This document shows, one piece after another, positions 53,170-61,831 of a stretch of 64,000 nt of DNA (within the stretch, counting starts at the first letter, position 1; each line of letters begins with the position of its first letter). Source of the stretch: Faecalicatena contorta. Lineage in GTDB: Bacteria > Bacillota > Clostridia > Lachnospirales > Lachnospiraceae. The stretch lies in the NCBI RefSeq assembly GCF_021531895.1, contig NZ_JAFBIX010000014.1:29676-93675 (forward strand), in the 5' to 3' direction. The translations under genes and the position numbers were made by a program. The notes under the pieces were generated by a model. It was not told the origin of the DNA. It saw nothing but the letters and a program-made list of their open reading frames with translations, and made no database searches.

Positions 53170-53533
53170 GTAATTCACCTGCCATTCGTAATACTTCTTT
53201 TCTCAAAGAGAACAGCTCGGAAATACATTGCCGGATTTCATCCTTTATTTCCTCAGACCATTCTCCGCCGGTGTTAAAATACCTTGCAATCTGATTGAGA
53301 TTCGATCCGATTTTTCCGTATTCACTGACCAGCTTCCGAAGTTCATCCATGTCAGCTATCACCTCGATGGTGTTTGTAATTTCCTTTTCAAGAAGTAATT
53401 TTCTTAGATACTCTGATCTGGAAATTCGAAGAATAGATGCCCCCTGATCTAAAAGAGCCATCTCTGCATCAGTAAGTCGTACAGCTACAAAATTTGGATG
53501 TGTAACTTCTTTTCTTTTATTTGTTCTCTCCAT
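53147..53533 (-). CDS. mobC: MobC relaxosome protein
   Basis: A 128-residue protein with a ribbon-helix-helix type N-terminus (PNFVAVRLTDAEMALLDQGA, SRSEYLRKLLLEK) and the MobC C-terminal signature IGSNLNQIARYFNTGG. It binds oriT and helps the relaxase melt the nick site. ATG 53533 lies behind GGGAGG. First gene of the minus-strand operon. Confidence 0.93.
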   Translation of the reverse strand: MERTNKRKEVTHPNFVAVRLTDAEMALLDQGASILRISRSEYLRKLLLEKEITNTIEVIADMDELRKLVSEYGKIGSNLNQIARYFNTGGEWSEEIKDEIRQCISELFSLRKEVLRMAGELHGHNQTH

Positions 53534-53559
53534 ATTCCTCCCTTCCAACGGAATCATTC

Positions 53560-53770
53560 ATCACATTGTGATGCCAACATAGGTATAAATGGCTGTCCCT
53601 TCCATTTGTACCATTGTTGCTGCGACCACTTTTTCAGTGGAAGCCAAAAGACATCTGTGATGTCAAAAACGAGGGCATGGGGAAACGGAATCCCCATCAA
53701 GATGAAAACCCGTAAGTGTAACAGTTGCCAAAATGGCACTACTGTTAAACACGGGTGGATCTTGCTCTTA
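53560..53770. other. Candidate ICE oriT with cruciform
   Basis: A noncoding stretch directly upstream of mobC rich in inverted repeats: CCACT/AGTGG (about 53617-53640), ATGGGG/CCCCAT (about 53676-53696) and a long nested stem with AACAGT (53720-53725)/ACTGTT (53741-53746), TGCCA (53726-53730)/TGGCA (53734-53738) around a 3-nt loop, plus outer CCCGT (53709-53713)/ACGGG (53751-53755). This is where the relaxase of such elements nicks; the exact site cannot be set. The remaining DNA to 53898 holds no gene that I support. Confidence 0.65.
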
Positions 53771-53898
53771 GAAAAAGAACCTCTCACTTATATGGGAGAT
53801 GAGAGCACCTTATACAACATGGAAATGAAAAAAACCTCGCTATGGAAGAAATATGATTTTGTTGATATAATCAGAATATGATTCTGGAGGGTGAACAG

Positions 53899-54354
53899 AT
53901 GGGATTATTTCGGAAAAAAGGAAGATCTGACATAGATGCATGGGCAAAAGCCATGATCCAGGGATATAAGAAGGGGATGCCGATAGATAAAGCACTTTTG
54001 GAGCAGGCAACTGACCAGAGCATCAGAAATGACTGCCGGATTATTAGAGAAAGTGTTCAGATCGTCATGCGTTCTTCTGATTATGAGGTTCGTGAAGAAC
54101 GGAAAAAATTAATTGAAGAAAGATATCAGCACCTGAAAACTCTGCTTCCCTTTGCAGATGCGGATCAATTGAAATTATATGATGAGGCAATGGAACAGAT
54201 CGATTGTCTGAATCAGCAGATTGAAAGCAGAAACGAAACACAGAAAGCAAATATCCGGCAGAGAAGAAAGCAAAAGCAGGATGCATTCTGGGAAGTGACT
54301 GGTGCTTCTTATATGATGGATGAGTTCAGTGATGCAAAGAAAAAGAAGAAATGA
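53899..54354 (+). CDS. Uncharacterised charged protein
   Basis: A 151-residue, highly charged helical protein (FRKKGRSDIDAWAKAMIQG; KANIRQRRKQKQDAF) with a Lys-rich end. No family recognised. ATG 53899 follows TGGAGGG. Divergent from the mobC operon across the oriT-like region, so it may be an oriT-side accessory factor. Confidence 0.6.
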   Translation: MGLFRKKGRSDIDAWAKAMIQGYKKGMPIDKALLEQATDQSIRNDCRIIRESVQIVMRSSDYEVREERKKLIEERYQHLKTLLPFADADQLKLYDEAMEQIDCLNQQIESRNETQKANIRQRRKQKQDAFWEVTGASYMMDEFSDAKKKKK

Positions 54355-54375
54355 AATGACGTGGAGGAACGATAG

Positions 54376-54786
54376 ATGGTAAAACCGATAATGAAAGACG
54401 TGTTCTTTCTGGGACAAAAATCAGAACCGGCGACAAAGGCAGATATCCAGGTTGGAAGAGACCTGCAGGATACCTTACAGGCAAATCGTGCCGGTTGTGT
54501 GGGTATGGCGGCAAATATGATCGGTGTGAAAAAAAGAGTCATTATTGTGAATATGGGATTTGTAGATATCGTGATGTTTAATCCGGTACTGCTGAGTAAG
54601 GATACTCCGTATGAGACAGAAGAAGGATGTCTCTCTCTTACCGGCGTGAGAAAAACCACAAGATATGAAAATATCGAAGTGGAATATTATGATATGAACT
54701 GGAAAAAGCAGCGGCAGAAACTGAGCGGCTGGTCGGCACAGATCTGCCAGCATGAGCTGGATCATCTGGAAGGGATTTTGATTTAA
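54376..54786 (+). CDS. def: Peptide deformylase-like protein
   Basis: A 136-residue deformylase-type metalloprotein. Motif II EEGCLSL (metal Cys) and motif III QHELDHLEG (HExxH) are intact. Motif I, normally G-x-G-x-A-A-x-Q, reads CVGMAANM here, so the Gln that positions substrate is replaced by Met. This variant is common in a clostridial subgroup and may still be active. As ICE cargo it could give reduced sensitivity to deformylase inhibitors such as actinonin, which is speculation. Confidence 0.85.
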   Translation: MVKPIMKDVFFLGQKSEPATKADIQVGRDLQDTLQANRAGCVGMAANMIGVKKRVIIVNMGFVDIVMFNPVLLSKDTPYETEEGCLSLTGVRKTTRYENIEVEYYDMNWKKQRQKLSGWSAQICQHELDHLEGILI

Positions 54787-54817
54787 GATATTTTTGAAAT
54801 AACAGGAGTGACTGCTT

Positions 54818-55090
54818 ATGGCATCGGAACGAACGGACGAATTGTACAAGGTTTTGCTGGACAGAGGATATCCAAAAGAGTTCTGTGCGGAAATAGCCTA
54901 TAAAAATATGAATACAGATTATACCGCAACCCGGATGCTAGGATATTTGTACCGGGTGACGAATCCCCGGATTGAAGATCTGGTGGATGAGATGCTGGCG
55001 ATCTTAAGTGACCGGGATGCGATTATCCAGAAAAAAGAGATGGAACATGCCCAGGCGGTGATCAATGAGATCTACAGAAATGGGTTGTAG
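54818..55090 (+). CDS. Small conserved ICE protein
   Basis: A 90-residue helical protein (DELYKVLLDRGYPKEFCAEI, MLGYLYRVTNPRIEDLVDEM). It recurs in this kind of element, but I know no function. It follows the deformylase-like gene by 31 nt and is followed by a terminator. Confidence 0.65.
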   Translation: MASERTDELYKVLLDRGYPKEFCAEIAYKNMNTDYTATRMLGYLYRVTNPRIEDLVDEMLAILSDRDAIIQKKEMEHAQAVINEIYRNGL

Positions 55091-55111
55091 GAAATCAGTG
55101 AAACTTTCAAG

Positions 55112-55147
55112 GCGCAGGGGAAGTAAATTTCTCCTGGGCTTTTTTTC
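55112..55147 (+). terminator. Rho-independent terminator
   Basis: GCGCAGGGGAA pairs with TTCTCCTGGGC (with mismatch/G-U), followed by TTTTTTT. Confidence 0.75.
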
Positions 55148-55189
55148 TGCCAAAAGCCGTGCAACTAAATGAGATTTGAGACTCTTTTA

Positions 55190-55218
55190 TTTATTAGTCA
55201 CTATAGTTGTGATATAAT
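55190..55218 (+). promoter_or_regulatory. Promoter of the nuclease operon
   Basis: An extended -10 TGATATAAT (55210-55218) with a weak -35 TTTATT (55190-55195), 17-nt spacer. It has the same TGTGATATAAT core as the IME cassette promoters. Confidence 0.55.
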
Positions 55219-55263
55219 AAATTGTCTGAATCGGATAAGATGAACTTATGAAAAGGAACTAAT

Positions 55264-55482
55264 ATGATAAGAAATAATATCGAAGTTGATGTAAAAACAA
55301 AATGTATAGAAAATGGAATTACTCAAGCTCAACTGGCAGAAGACATTGGAACAACAGCTCCTTATGTCAATCGTATCATCAAAAAGCAAGAAGGCGTTTT
55401 AAATAAGACCTTTGTTCAGATGATAGAATCTTTAGGGTATGATATCGAATTTCGTTATGTCGAACGTAAAGAAGCTAAATAA
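55264..55482 (+). CDS. XRE-family HTH regulator
   Basis: A 72-residue Cro/C1-type protein: GITQAQLAEDIGTTAPYVNRIIKK is the helix-turn-helix (residues about 19-42). It likely autoregulates the promoter just upstream and the operon behind it. Confidence 0.85.
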   Translation: MIRNNIEVDVKTKCIENGITQAQLAEDIGTTAPYVNRIIKKQEGVLNKTFVQMIESLGYDIEFRYVERKEAK

Positions 55483-55539
55483 CCTATTATAGTACGCTAA
55501 AATTACATATCCTATGTAAAATACAAATGGAGGTTTACT

Positions 55540-56760
55540 ATGGGAGAAATAATAAAGATTGATTCTGCGAATCAAGGAGATACAGAAATGATTCGAGATG
55601 AAAGGGGAATCATGGAAAGTGCACAAAACATTCTATCCGATACCCTTTCCGATACAACAAATAGAAAAACACTGAGTATGCCTATTGCTCAATTAGCAAC
55701 TCTGGGTGCTGGTGTGTCATCATTGCTACCAGCTTTACGAACAATCACTCAGACAACAACAATTGAAACACAGGGATTATATAGGCTTGCAAATGAAGCT
55801 GTCGGAGATACATTAAAGGTAGCCAAAAACGGAAATTTTTGGGGTGCTTTCAAAACAGCAGAAGGTACGTCAAAGTTTGCTCAGCTACAAGCAGCTGGAC
55901 CTCTCACAGCTACCACGGAAGCTGTCGCTGCAGTAAATCCTGCAATAATGCTGATGGCTGTTGCACTTTTTTCTGTAGAACAGCAATTGGGAGAAATAAA
56001 GGAGATGCAAGAACAGATAATCGCATTTCTTGAGATTGAAAAGGAAGCTGAAATTGAAGCAGACGTTAAAGTGTTATCAGATATTCTTGAAAAATACAAA
56101 ACGAATTGGGACAATGAGTATTTTATATCTAATAATCATAAGCTGGTCCTTGATATTCAACGTACAGCACAAAAAAATATTGATGGATATCAGAAAAAAG
56201 TCAATGGCATATTAAAAGGGAAAAAATTGGCACTTGCACATGTACAGGTAAACATGACATTAAAAGACCTGTTAAAGAAATTTAAATACTATCGCCTATC
56301 TCTCTATACATTTTCAATGGCGTCATTGATGGAAATAATGCTAAGCGGGAACTTTAGAGAGGAATATATCTTAGGAATAAAAACTAAAATTGAAAAGATG
56401 TCCATGGAATATCGTGAGTTATTTCAACAGTGTTCAGTATTCCTTGAAAAAATGAGTAAGGGTTCTATTGATACAAATATTCTCAAAGGCATTGGAAATG
56501 CAAGTAAGGCTGTTGGGAAATTAATTGGCAGTATACCGGTTGTTAAAGAGGGACCTGTGGATGAATTCCTTGAAGAAAGCGGAGCTTCTATTAGAGAGAG
56601 TGCAGAAGCTATTGAATCTGGAATTTTGCAGGAATTTGCGCTTATAAGCAATCCCCAGACTGGTATTTATACAGCCAAAATGGAGGATATGATTCAGATA
56701 TATAATCATACAGAACAGATTTGTTTTGATGAAAATAAAATTTATTTAATTGCAGGTTAA
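55540..56760 (+). CDS. Uncharacterised protein with hydrophobic hairpins
   Basis: A 406-residue protein. Hydrophobic stretches at about 48-68 (IAQLATLGAGVSSLLPALRT) and 126-145 (AAVNPAIMLMAVALFSVEQQ) are followed by a coiled coil (about 145-225) and a C-terminal helical part with a Gly/Val-rich stretch (about 305-330). The layout recalls membrane-inserting toxins or phage-type membrane proteins, but I do not recognise a family. GGAGG precedes the ATG. It precedes a lipoprotein and a secreted nuclease in one operon. Confidence 0.65.
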   Translation: MGEIIKIDSANQGDTEMIRDERGIMESAQNILSDTLSDTTNRKTLSMPIAQLATLGAGVSSLLPALRTITQTTTIETQGLYRLANEAVGDTLKVAKNGNFWGAFKTAEGTSKFAQLQAAGPLTATTEAVAAVNPAIMLMAVALFSVEQQLGEIKEMQEQIIAFLEIEKEAEIEADVKVLSDILEKYKTNWDNEYFISNNHKLVLDIQRTAQKNIDGYQKKVNGILKGKKLALAHVQVNMTLKDLLKKFKYYRLSLYTFSMASLMEIMLSGNFREEYILGIKTKIEKMSMEYRELFQQCSVFLEKMSKGSIDTNILKGIGNASKAVGKLIGSIPVVKEGPVDEFLEESGASIRESAEAIESGILQEFALISNPQTGIYTAKMEDMIQIYNHTEQICFDENKIYLIAG

Positions 56761-56771
56761 GGATAAGAGTT

Positions 56772-58724
56772 ATGAAAAAGAAAATTATTGTACTATTATT
56801 GGCAATGTCAATGACGGCCTCAATTGTAGGATGTGGTGGAAACACCACTCCTTCTGATTCATCAATTTCAACAACAGATACAAAAGAAGAATCTGTTGTA
56901 GTGGAGCCAACCGAAGAGGATTCTACCGAAGTGAGTGAGTCTGTAGATGATAATATAATTGGAGAAAATTATGAAAATACATTAACTACAGATGAAGGAG
57001 CTGAACTTGCTGAAACAGAAGAAGCTGAAGAAGTGTTATCAAATACACAGCGCAATTCCGTAAACATGTTGAATTACATGACTGTTTTGACTCAAAGAAT
57101 TAATCAGGCACCTAATAATCAAGCATTTCTTGAAGATGTTTATTCTTCTTTGAAGAATGATCTTTATCCAAATGCTGTTGATAGTAAAACGCAAGCGCAA
57201 TCAACAAATCTTCTTGATACCATTAATGGTTATCGAATGATTTCCGTTAAAAGAGATCGATTAGAGTACATATATGAGCAAAATCGAGCTCAGGCATTAA
57301 GGCAGGCCATTCCCAATCCGATGGGATTATTAAGTGCAGTTCAGTCTGGAAGTACACTGAAAATGGCAGCATCCGTGTTATATATGGCTGTTGATGCTAA
57401 GAGCAGTTACGATTCAGCTACGTCTCAGGCAGATCTTCAATACTTGAAGGATGGATGGGAATTAGATGATGAATCAGCAGATGAATTACATAATAGTACT
57501 AAAAATGCTTTGAATTACATGTATAACATGGTTAGGGATTATGATCTTCCAGGTGATTATGCTTTGAATGATGAATCTGTGGAAGCGTTTGTAACATGGA
57601 CCGCAAAGGATAATCTTGTAAGCAAAATCTCTTGGTTAGAAAGTAATCAGAACACCTACGAACAATTCGGCCCTTATTGGTTGGAACTTGTTAAAGATTA
57701 TTATGATTCTGAAGAGTATGCGAACTGCCTAAATGCTCTATACAAATATGAAGGTATCTCTACAAGAATTTTCCGTAAGGATCTAGATTACGCAAAAGTG
57801 TTACCAATGGCAATAATTGCAGCTAGAGAAACAATGTCAGAGAGTGATTATATTACCTTTGCTGATAAGTATTGTGATTTGATTCTTTCAAATACAAAAA
57901 AATATAAAGATGGAGAAGATTTCGATTGGAGTATTCGATATTTTACAGCTCAGATATATATTGATCTTTTTGCAAAAACTGAAAATCGCGCATACCTAGA
58001 AAATGCATATGTTATTGCATTTGAAAATGTAAATATTCTTGCGGACGGTCAAAGAGCTCAGAATGAAATATATTTGGCTGATATTAAGAAAGTAGAAGTC
58101 AAGAAAGGATCAACCAAAAGAGAGAAAGAAGAAGCCAAAGAATATAACAAAGCCTTGGAAAAAGAACGCAAAATTGCTTTGCCACCTGTAAACGAGTCTC
58201 TTTATTTAAATTGTGATTTATTATTTGCCTTAGCTGATGAAATGGATATTTCGCAGAAAGAAAAAGATAAAATCGTTTCTATTCTTCACGAAAATAGTGA
58301 TCCAATCTTTCTGACAGAAGCATTAGATAATAGATTTTGGTTTGGGAAAAATACTGGCGATATTAAAGCAGACGATATTTCTATCGAATTCAATGGCGAA
58401 AAGTTGATTATTCCAGCAACATGTATTTCCGATCGCTCAACTATTTCACTTACCATTTCAAATGGAAAAAAAGATACCGTTATAGATGATTGGATAGTAG
58501 ATGAAGTAAAGCGACCAAAAAAAGCTGGTGTATCTGATTACACAGTTACTTACATGAGCGAGAAAGCTGAAAAGTACAAATATCAGGATGGTGACGTTAT
58601 TACTATTTCCGTTACACCAGTAGCAGAATCACCTGACAAAAATCTAGTATTTGTATATAACACCAAAAAAGTAAAAAAGGCATTTATTATAAATAGTATT
58701 GCTTTTGAAAGGAAGAAAAAATGA
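56772..58724 (+). CDS. Large lipoprotein of the nuclease operon
   Basis: A 650-residue lipoprotein. Signal peptide with lipobox VGC (Cys17-21 region; SIVGCGG), then a Ser/Thr/Glu-rich linker (about 25-85). The mature part is helical, with TPR-like character around 270-420, and a beta-rich C-terminus (about 545-640). No family recognised. It overlaps the nuclease gene by 4 nt (ATGA), so the two are made together. It might anchor or inhibit the nuclease at the surface. Confidence 0.7.
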   Translation: MKKKIIVLLLAMSMTASIVGCGGNTTPSDSSISTTDTKEESVVVEPTEEDSTEVSESVDDNIIGENYENTLTTDEGAELAETEEAEEVLSNTQRNSVNMLNYMTVLTQRINQAPNNQAFLEDVYSSLKNDLYPNAVDSKTQAQSTNLLDTINGYRMISVKRDRLEYIYEQNRAQALRQAIPNPMGLLSAVQSGSTLKMAASVLYMAVDAKSSYDSATSQADLQYLKDGWELDDESADELHNSTKNALNYMYNMVRDYDLPGDYALNDESVEAFVTWTAKDNLVSKISWLESNQNTYEQFGPYWLELVKDYYDSEEYANCLNALYKYEGISTRIFRKDLDYAKVLPMAIIAARETMSESDYITFADKYCDLILSNTKKYKDGEDFDWSIRYFTAQIYIDLFAKTENRAYLENAYVIAFENVNILADGQRAQNEIYLADIKKVEVKKGSTKREKEEAKEYNKALEKERKIALPPVNESLYLNCDLLFALADEMDISQKEKDKIVSILHENSDPIFLTEALDNRFWFGKNTGDIKADDISIEFNGEKLIIPATCISDRSTISLTISNGKKDTVIDDWIVDEVKRPKKAGVSDYTVTYMSEKAEKYKYQDGDVITISVTPVAESPDKNLVFVYNTKKVKKAFIINSIAFERKKK

Positions 58725-60172
58725 TTAAGCGTATAACTGCTTTTTGCCTTTCATTGGTATTGGTATCAAGTGTTCCTATAACGACCTATGCCGCCTGTAA
58801 CAATCAGCAAAGCGAAACCTATGTTACACAAATTATTTTTGGAGACAATGCTTTGCAACGCCAATCAGACGATAATGTAAAGTTGCTGATGGACGCACTA
58901 TATTTGTGCAGTGAGCAATCTGATAACTTGGGGCAAGAGAAGCTCGATAATTTGAAGTTGCACAAAGTAAGAAAAGTACCTTCATTATCAAACATTAATA
59001 TAAAAAATGATTGTTTGTTGGATTGCTCTCACAACAGTTGGGAATATGAGTATAAAAACAACGTTGAGGTTAAGAATACAAGAAAGAAAATACTTAATAA
59101 CAGCGTAAATAAGGTTTTTGACTTTGGATTCATTAACAACTTATTTGGTAGTTCAAGTGGTAAGTGCGAAAGCTTTTCAGCACTTCTTTACTACTCTCAT
59201 ATTTTGTCAGATTATTTAGCAAGTGATCCGTCTGAAACAACTGCCAATGTAAAAGGAAAAGCTATTGAAGGATATTCCGGTCAACCGTATGTAACAATTA
59301 ATGGCGATAAGCCTTATTTTACCGCACAAGAAAAAAAGAATATTGGATCATATTATGAGTATAGTGGTATGGATTCTTATGGAAGATGTGGCGTTGCTTA
59401 TGCTTGTTTAGACAAAGAAGAAGTAACCAAATCTAGTCCACGAAAAAGCATCACACGCATTACTCCGTCTGGATGGAGTTTTGACAAATACCCTAATATA
59501 GTTAATTCTGATGCCGGTGCTGCATTTCTGTATAATAGATGTCATCTTATTGCGCATGGACTAGGCGGTGCAGACGACAAGAATAATCTGATTACGGGAA
59601 CTCGTTATATGAATGCAGATATCATGAAACCATTAGAAAGTGATGTCATGGATTATATAAAAAAAACTGGGAATCATGTTTTATACAGAGTGACGCCAGT
59701 ATATAAGAGTGATAATCTTGTGGCATCGGGGGTTCAAATGGAAGCATATTCGATAGAAGATTCTGGTGAAGGAATTTGTTTTAATCGATATTGTTATAAT
59801 GTTCAACCAGGGGTTCGTATTAATTATATGAATGGGAAAAGTGAAGTTTCTGATGTAACATTCGAAAAAGACAATGTCCTTCCATTTGCAACATACAATC
59901 CAAGTGAACAGAATCCTGATTTGATTTATGAAATGAAAAAGCATTTGAAGATTTTATTTGATAATCCAGATACAAAAATGACCTATGATTCTATGATTAG
60001 TCAGATTGATGCAATAGCAACAGATGCAAGAAAGGTCGGAATAAACGACGAAAATCCTGCCAAATGTTATCTTGAAACAAAGGAACTAGAGTATGAATAT
60101 TTTGAAGTATTGAAAACTTATGTTCCAATGATGTTAGAAAAACAGGAATTTTTTAAATCAGCATTTCAATAA
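58721..60172 (+). CDS. Secreted DNA/RNA non-specific endonuclease
   Basis: A 483-residue protein with a signal peptide (about 1-24, ending TYA). The nuclease domain (about 185-365) is of the DNA/RNA non-specific (beta-beta-alpha-metal) type: YNRCHLIAHGLGG has the general-base His (about residue 275), and NNLITGTRYMN carries the metal-binding Asn. In related secreted DNases the motif is usually DRGH or NRCHL. The N-terminal 180 and C-terminal 110 residues are unrecognised. It should degrade external DNA or act on neighbours; the neighbouring lipoprotein may be a partner. Confidence 0.88.
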   Translation: MIKRITAFCLSLVLVSSVPITTYAACNNQQSETYVTQIIFGDNALQRQSDDNVKLLMDALYLCSEQSDNLGQEKLDNLKLHKVRKVPSLSNINIKNDCLLDCSHNSWEYEYKNNVEVKNTRKKILNNSVNKVFDFGFINNLFGSSSGKCESFSALLYYSHILSDYLASDPSETTANVKGKAIEGYSGQPYVTINGDKPYFTAQEKKNIGSYYEYSGMDSYGRCGVAYACLDKEEVTKSSPRKSITRITPSGWSFDKYPNIVNSDAGAAFLYNRCHLIAHGLGGADDKNNLITGTRYMNADIMKPLESDVMDYIKKTGNHVLYRVTPVYKSDNLVASGVQMEAYSIEDSGEGICFNRYCYNVQPGVRINYMNGKSEVSDVTFEKDNVLPFATYNPSEQNPDLIYEMKKHLKILFDNPDTKMTYDSMISQIDAIATDARKVGINDENPAKCYLETKELEYEYFEVLKTYVPMMLEKQEFFKSAFQ

Positions 60173-60176
60173 ACTA

Positions 60177-60214
60177 AAAAATGGTTGATGACGTAAGTCT
60201 TCAGCCATTTTTTT
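60177..60214 (+). terminator. Rho-independent terminator after the nuclease
   Basis: AAAATGGTTGA pairs with TCAGCCATTTTT (60200-60211 region) around a loop, ending in TTTTTTT. Confidence 0.8.
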
Positions 60215-60262
60215 GATTGCCAGTCAAAAAACAAGCAACGAGCATTTGCCGTAATATATTTA

Positions 60263-60290
60263 TTGATAACACAATAAAACATGATATAAT
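60263..60290 (+). promoter_or_regulatory. Promoter of second lipoprotein
   Basis: TTGATA (60263-60268), 16-nt spacer, TATAAT (60285-60290) with TG at 60282-60283 (extended -10). One of the best promoters in the window. Confidence 0.75.
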
Positions 60291-60324
60291 TAAATACAAC
60301 ATTATTAAGGAATGGGGTTGGACT

Positions 60325-61266
60325 ATGAAAAAGAAACTATTAACGATTGTTATAGCAATGACCATGATTTCTTTAACCGCATGTGGTAATGCAGTTGATA
60401 ACACCAAAAAGGCAGTTGAAACTTATAATGAGGCTGTTAAAACCTACAACGAACAAGCTGGAGAATATATAACTGCATCTCAAGCAACGGTTGATGCAAA
60501 CGAAGAGTTAAATAGCGCTATGACTGCCGCCCAGGAGGTAATTAACAAAGGAGAAGAACCTTTTGACGAAGAAACACTTGCCACTCTTAAAGCAGCAATC
60601 AGTACGGCCTCTGAGAAACAGGTAGCTGATCCTGAACTTCTTCCAGTATATGAAGAAGTGACAGTAGATGAGAATGCTTCTAAGGAAGATTTGAAAGCTA
60701 TGAAAGAAAAGGCAGAATCTGATACAAAAGCAATTCAAGAAGTTGCTGTTCCAGATGAAATCCCAGAAGTTCCAAATTATTCTGAAAACATTACAGCAAT
60801 TAATGAGGCAAAAAAGGCTTACGAAGATAGCATTCAAGGATTAAAACAAATCACTGCACCAACAGATGACTTTGTTATGGATCGATTAAAAAATATTGAA
60901 ACAATTGCAGAAATGGCACCTGTTACAGAAGCCCATGATCCAAATGGACAATTAAATAAGCAAGGTGGTTACATTGGATGTATTTATTTTAGGGACACGC
61001 AGGTAGATCGTTCCAAATTATATATTGAAAAAGATAACGTTATTGATATCGGAACAGACGGCGGCGGAGCGATTGAAGTATATACTACCAAAGAAGAGGC
61101 AACATCAAGAAGCGATTATCTTGGCACATTCGATTCGACAGGATTTGCTTCTGGATCTCATTACGTATACGGAACACTTGTAATTAGAACTTCTAATTAT
61201 CTCAACGGAACTCAGCAAAAAGAGCTTACCCAGAAAATATTAGATGAATTGATTAAAGTTAAATAA
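60325..61266 (+). CDS. Lipoprotein of unknown function
   Basis: A 313-residue lipoprotein: signal peptide and lipobox LTAC (Cys20), a helical stretch (about 22-190) with repeated ETYNEAVKTYNEQ-like phases, and a C-terminal alpha/beta domain (about 220-313; GGYIGCIYFRDTQVD, YGTLVIRTSNYL). No family recognised. ATG 60325 follows GGAATGGGG. It has its own promoter and terminators on both sides. Confidence 0.75.
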   Translation: MKKKLLTIVIAMTMISLTACGNAVDNTKKAVETYNEAVKTYNEQAGEYITASQATVDANEELNSAMTAAQEVINKGEEPFDEETLATLKAAISTASEKQVADPELLPVYEEVTVDENASKEDLKAMKEKAESDTKAIQEVAVPDEIPEVPNYSENITAINEAKKAYEDSIQGLKQITAPTDDFVMDRLKNIETIAEMAPVTEAHDPNGQLNKQGGYIGCIYFRDTQVDRSKLYIEKDNVIDIGTDGGGAIEVYTTKEEATSRSDYLGTFDSTGFASGSHYVYGTLVIRTSNYLNGTQQKELTQKILDELIKVK

Positions 61267-61278
61267 AATTAAATGCAT

Positions 61279-61312
61279 GGGCAGATATCTCAAATGGTAT
61301 CTGCCCTTTCTT
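61279..61312 (+). terminator. Strong rho-independent terminator
   Basis: GGGCAGATA (61279-61287) and TATCTGCCC (61298-61306) form a perfect 9-bp stem, followed by TTTCTT. Confidence 0.85.
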
Positions 61313-61440
61313 CGTATAATTCATTTCATACGGAGGTTTCTTTTTGCCAATTTTTCTCATCTTGACATTTTTTTACTAAAACATGTTGTATAAGCCCCTC
61401 TGAAACTTTGGATATATAGAGGGACATTTATATCCGCGAG

Positions 61441-61530
61441 CAACGAGCCAAGCGGACATGCTTGCATGCCCATTTGGCGACTGCCGCGAGAGCCAAATGC
61501 CCCGTCACTTGCGGGAGTATTTGGCATGTC
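61441..61530 (+). promoter_or_regulatory. Structured leader upstream of excisionase with alternative hairpins
   Basis: CATTTGGC (61471-61478) pairs with GCCAAATG (61492-61499). The same GCCAAAT can instead pair with ATTTGGC (61519-61525), enclosing CCCG/CGGG (61501-61504, 61512-61515). The two folds exclude each other. ACATGC-TT-GCATG precedes them. The stretch from 61313 to 61440 holds no gene that I support. Confidence 0.6.
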
Positions 61531-61564
61531 GCCTCCAAAATAATGAAATGTGAGGTAATGACAT

Positions 61565-61750
61565 ATGTCAGAGAAAAGATGTTATACAGTAAAAGAGTTA
61601 CAGGAAATTCTTGGAGTCAGCAGACCGACAATATATAACCTTCTGAAGAAAAATGAGTTCCGGTGGATCCAGCTGGATGGCGGAAAGTACCGTATTTCCA
61701 AAAAGAGCTTTGATGACTGGCTGGATAAGCTGCCGGAATCTTCCAACTAA
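61565..61750 (+). CDS. xis: Excisionase-family small HTH protein
   Basis: A 61-residue MerR/excisionase-like protein: YTVKELQEILGVSRPTIYNLLKKNEF is the helix-turn-helix (residues about 7-32), then YRISKKSFDDWLDKL. It should bend DNA for integrase-driven excision of the ICE. Located 60-odd nt before the four-HTH gene and integrase. Confidence 0.88.
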   Translation: MSEKRCYTVKELQEILGVSRPTIYNLLKKNEFRWIQLDGGKYRISKKSFDDWLDKLPESSN

Positions 61751-61831
61751 TCTCCTATCCGGATGAAAAATCGACATCCTAAATTTTTTTGAAAAAGTGC
61801 GGTATGGTATGGGAAGAAGGAGGAAAGCTTC

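Noticed and set aside
52213..53277. 354-codon open frame on the plus strand across the relaxase gene
   Set aside because: It lies opposite a firmly identified relaxase, has a Phe/Ile/Cys-rich random composition and no ribosome binding site; it is a shadow frame.
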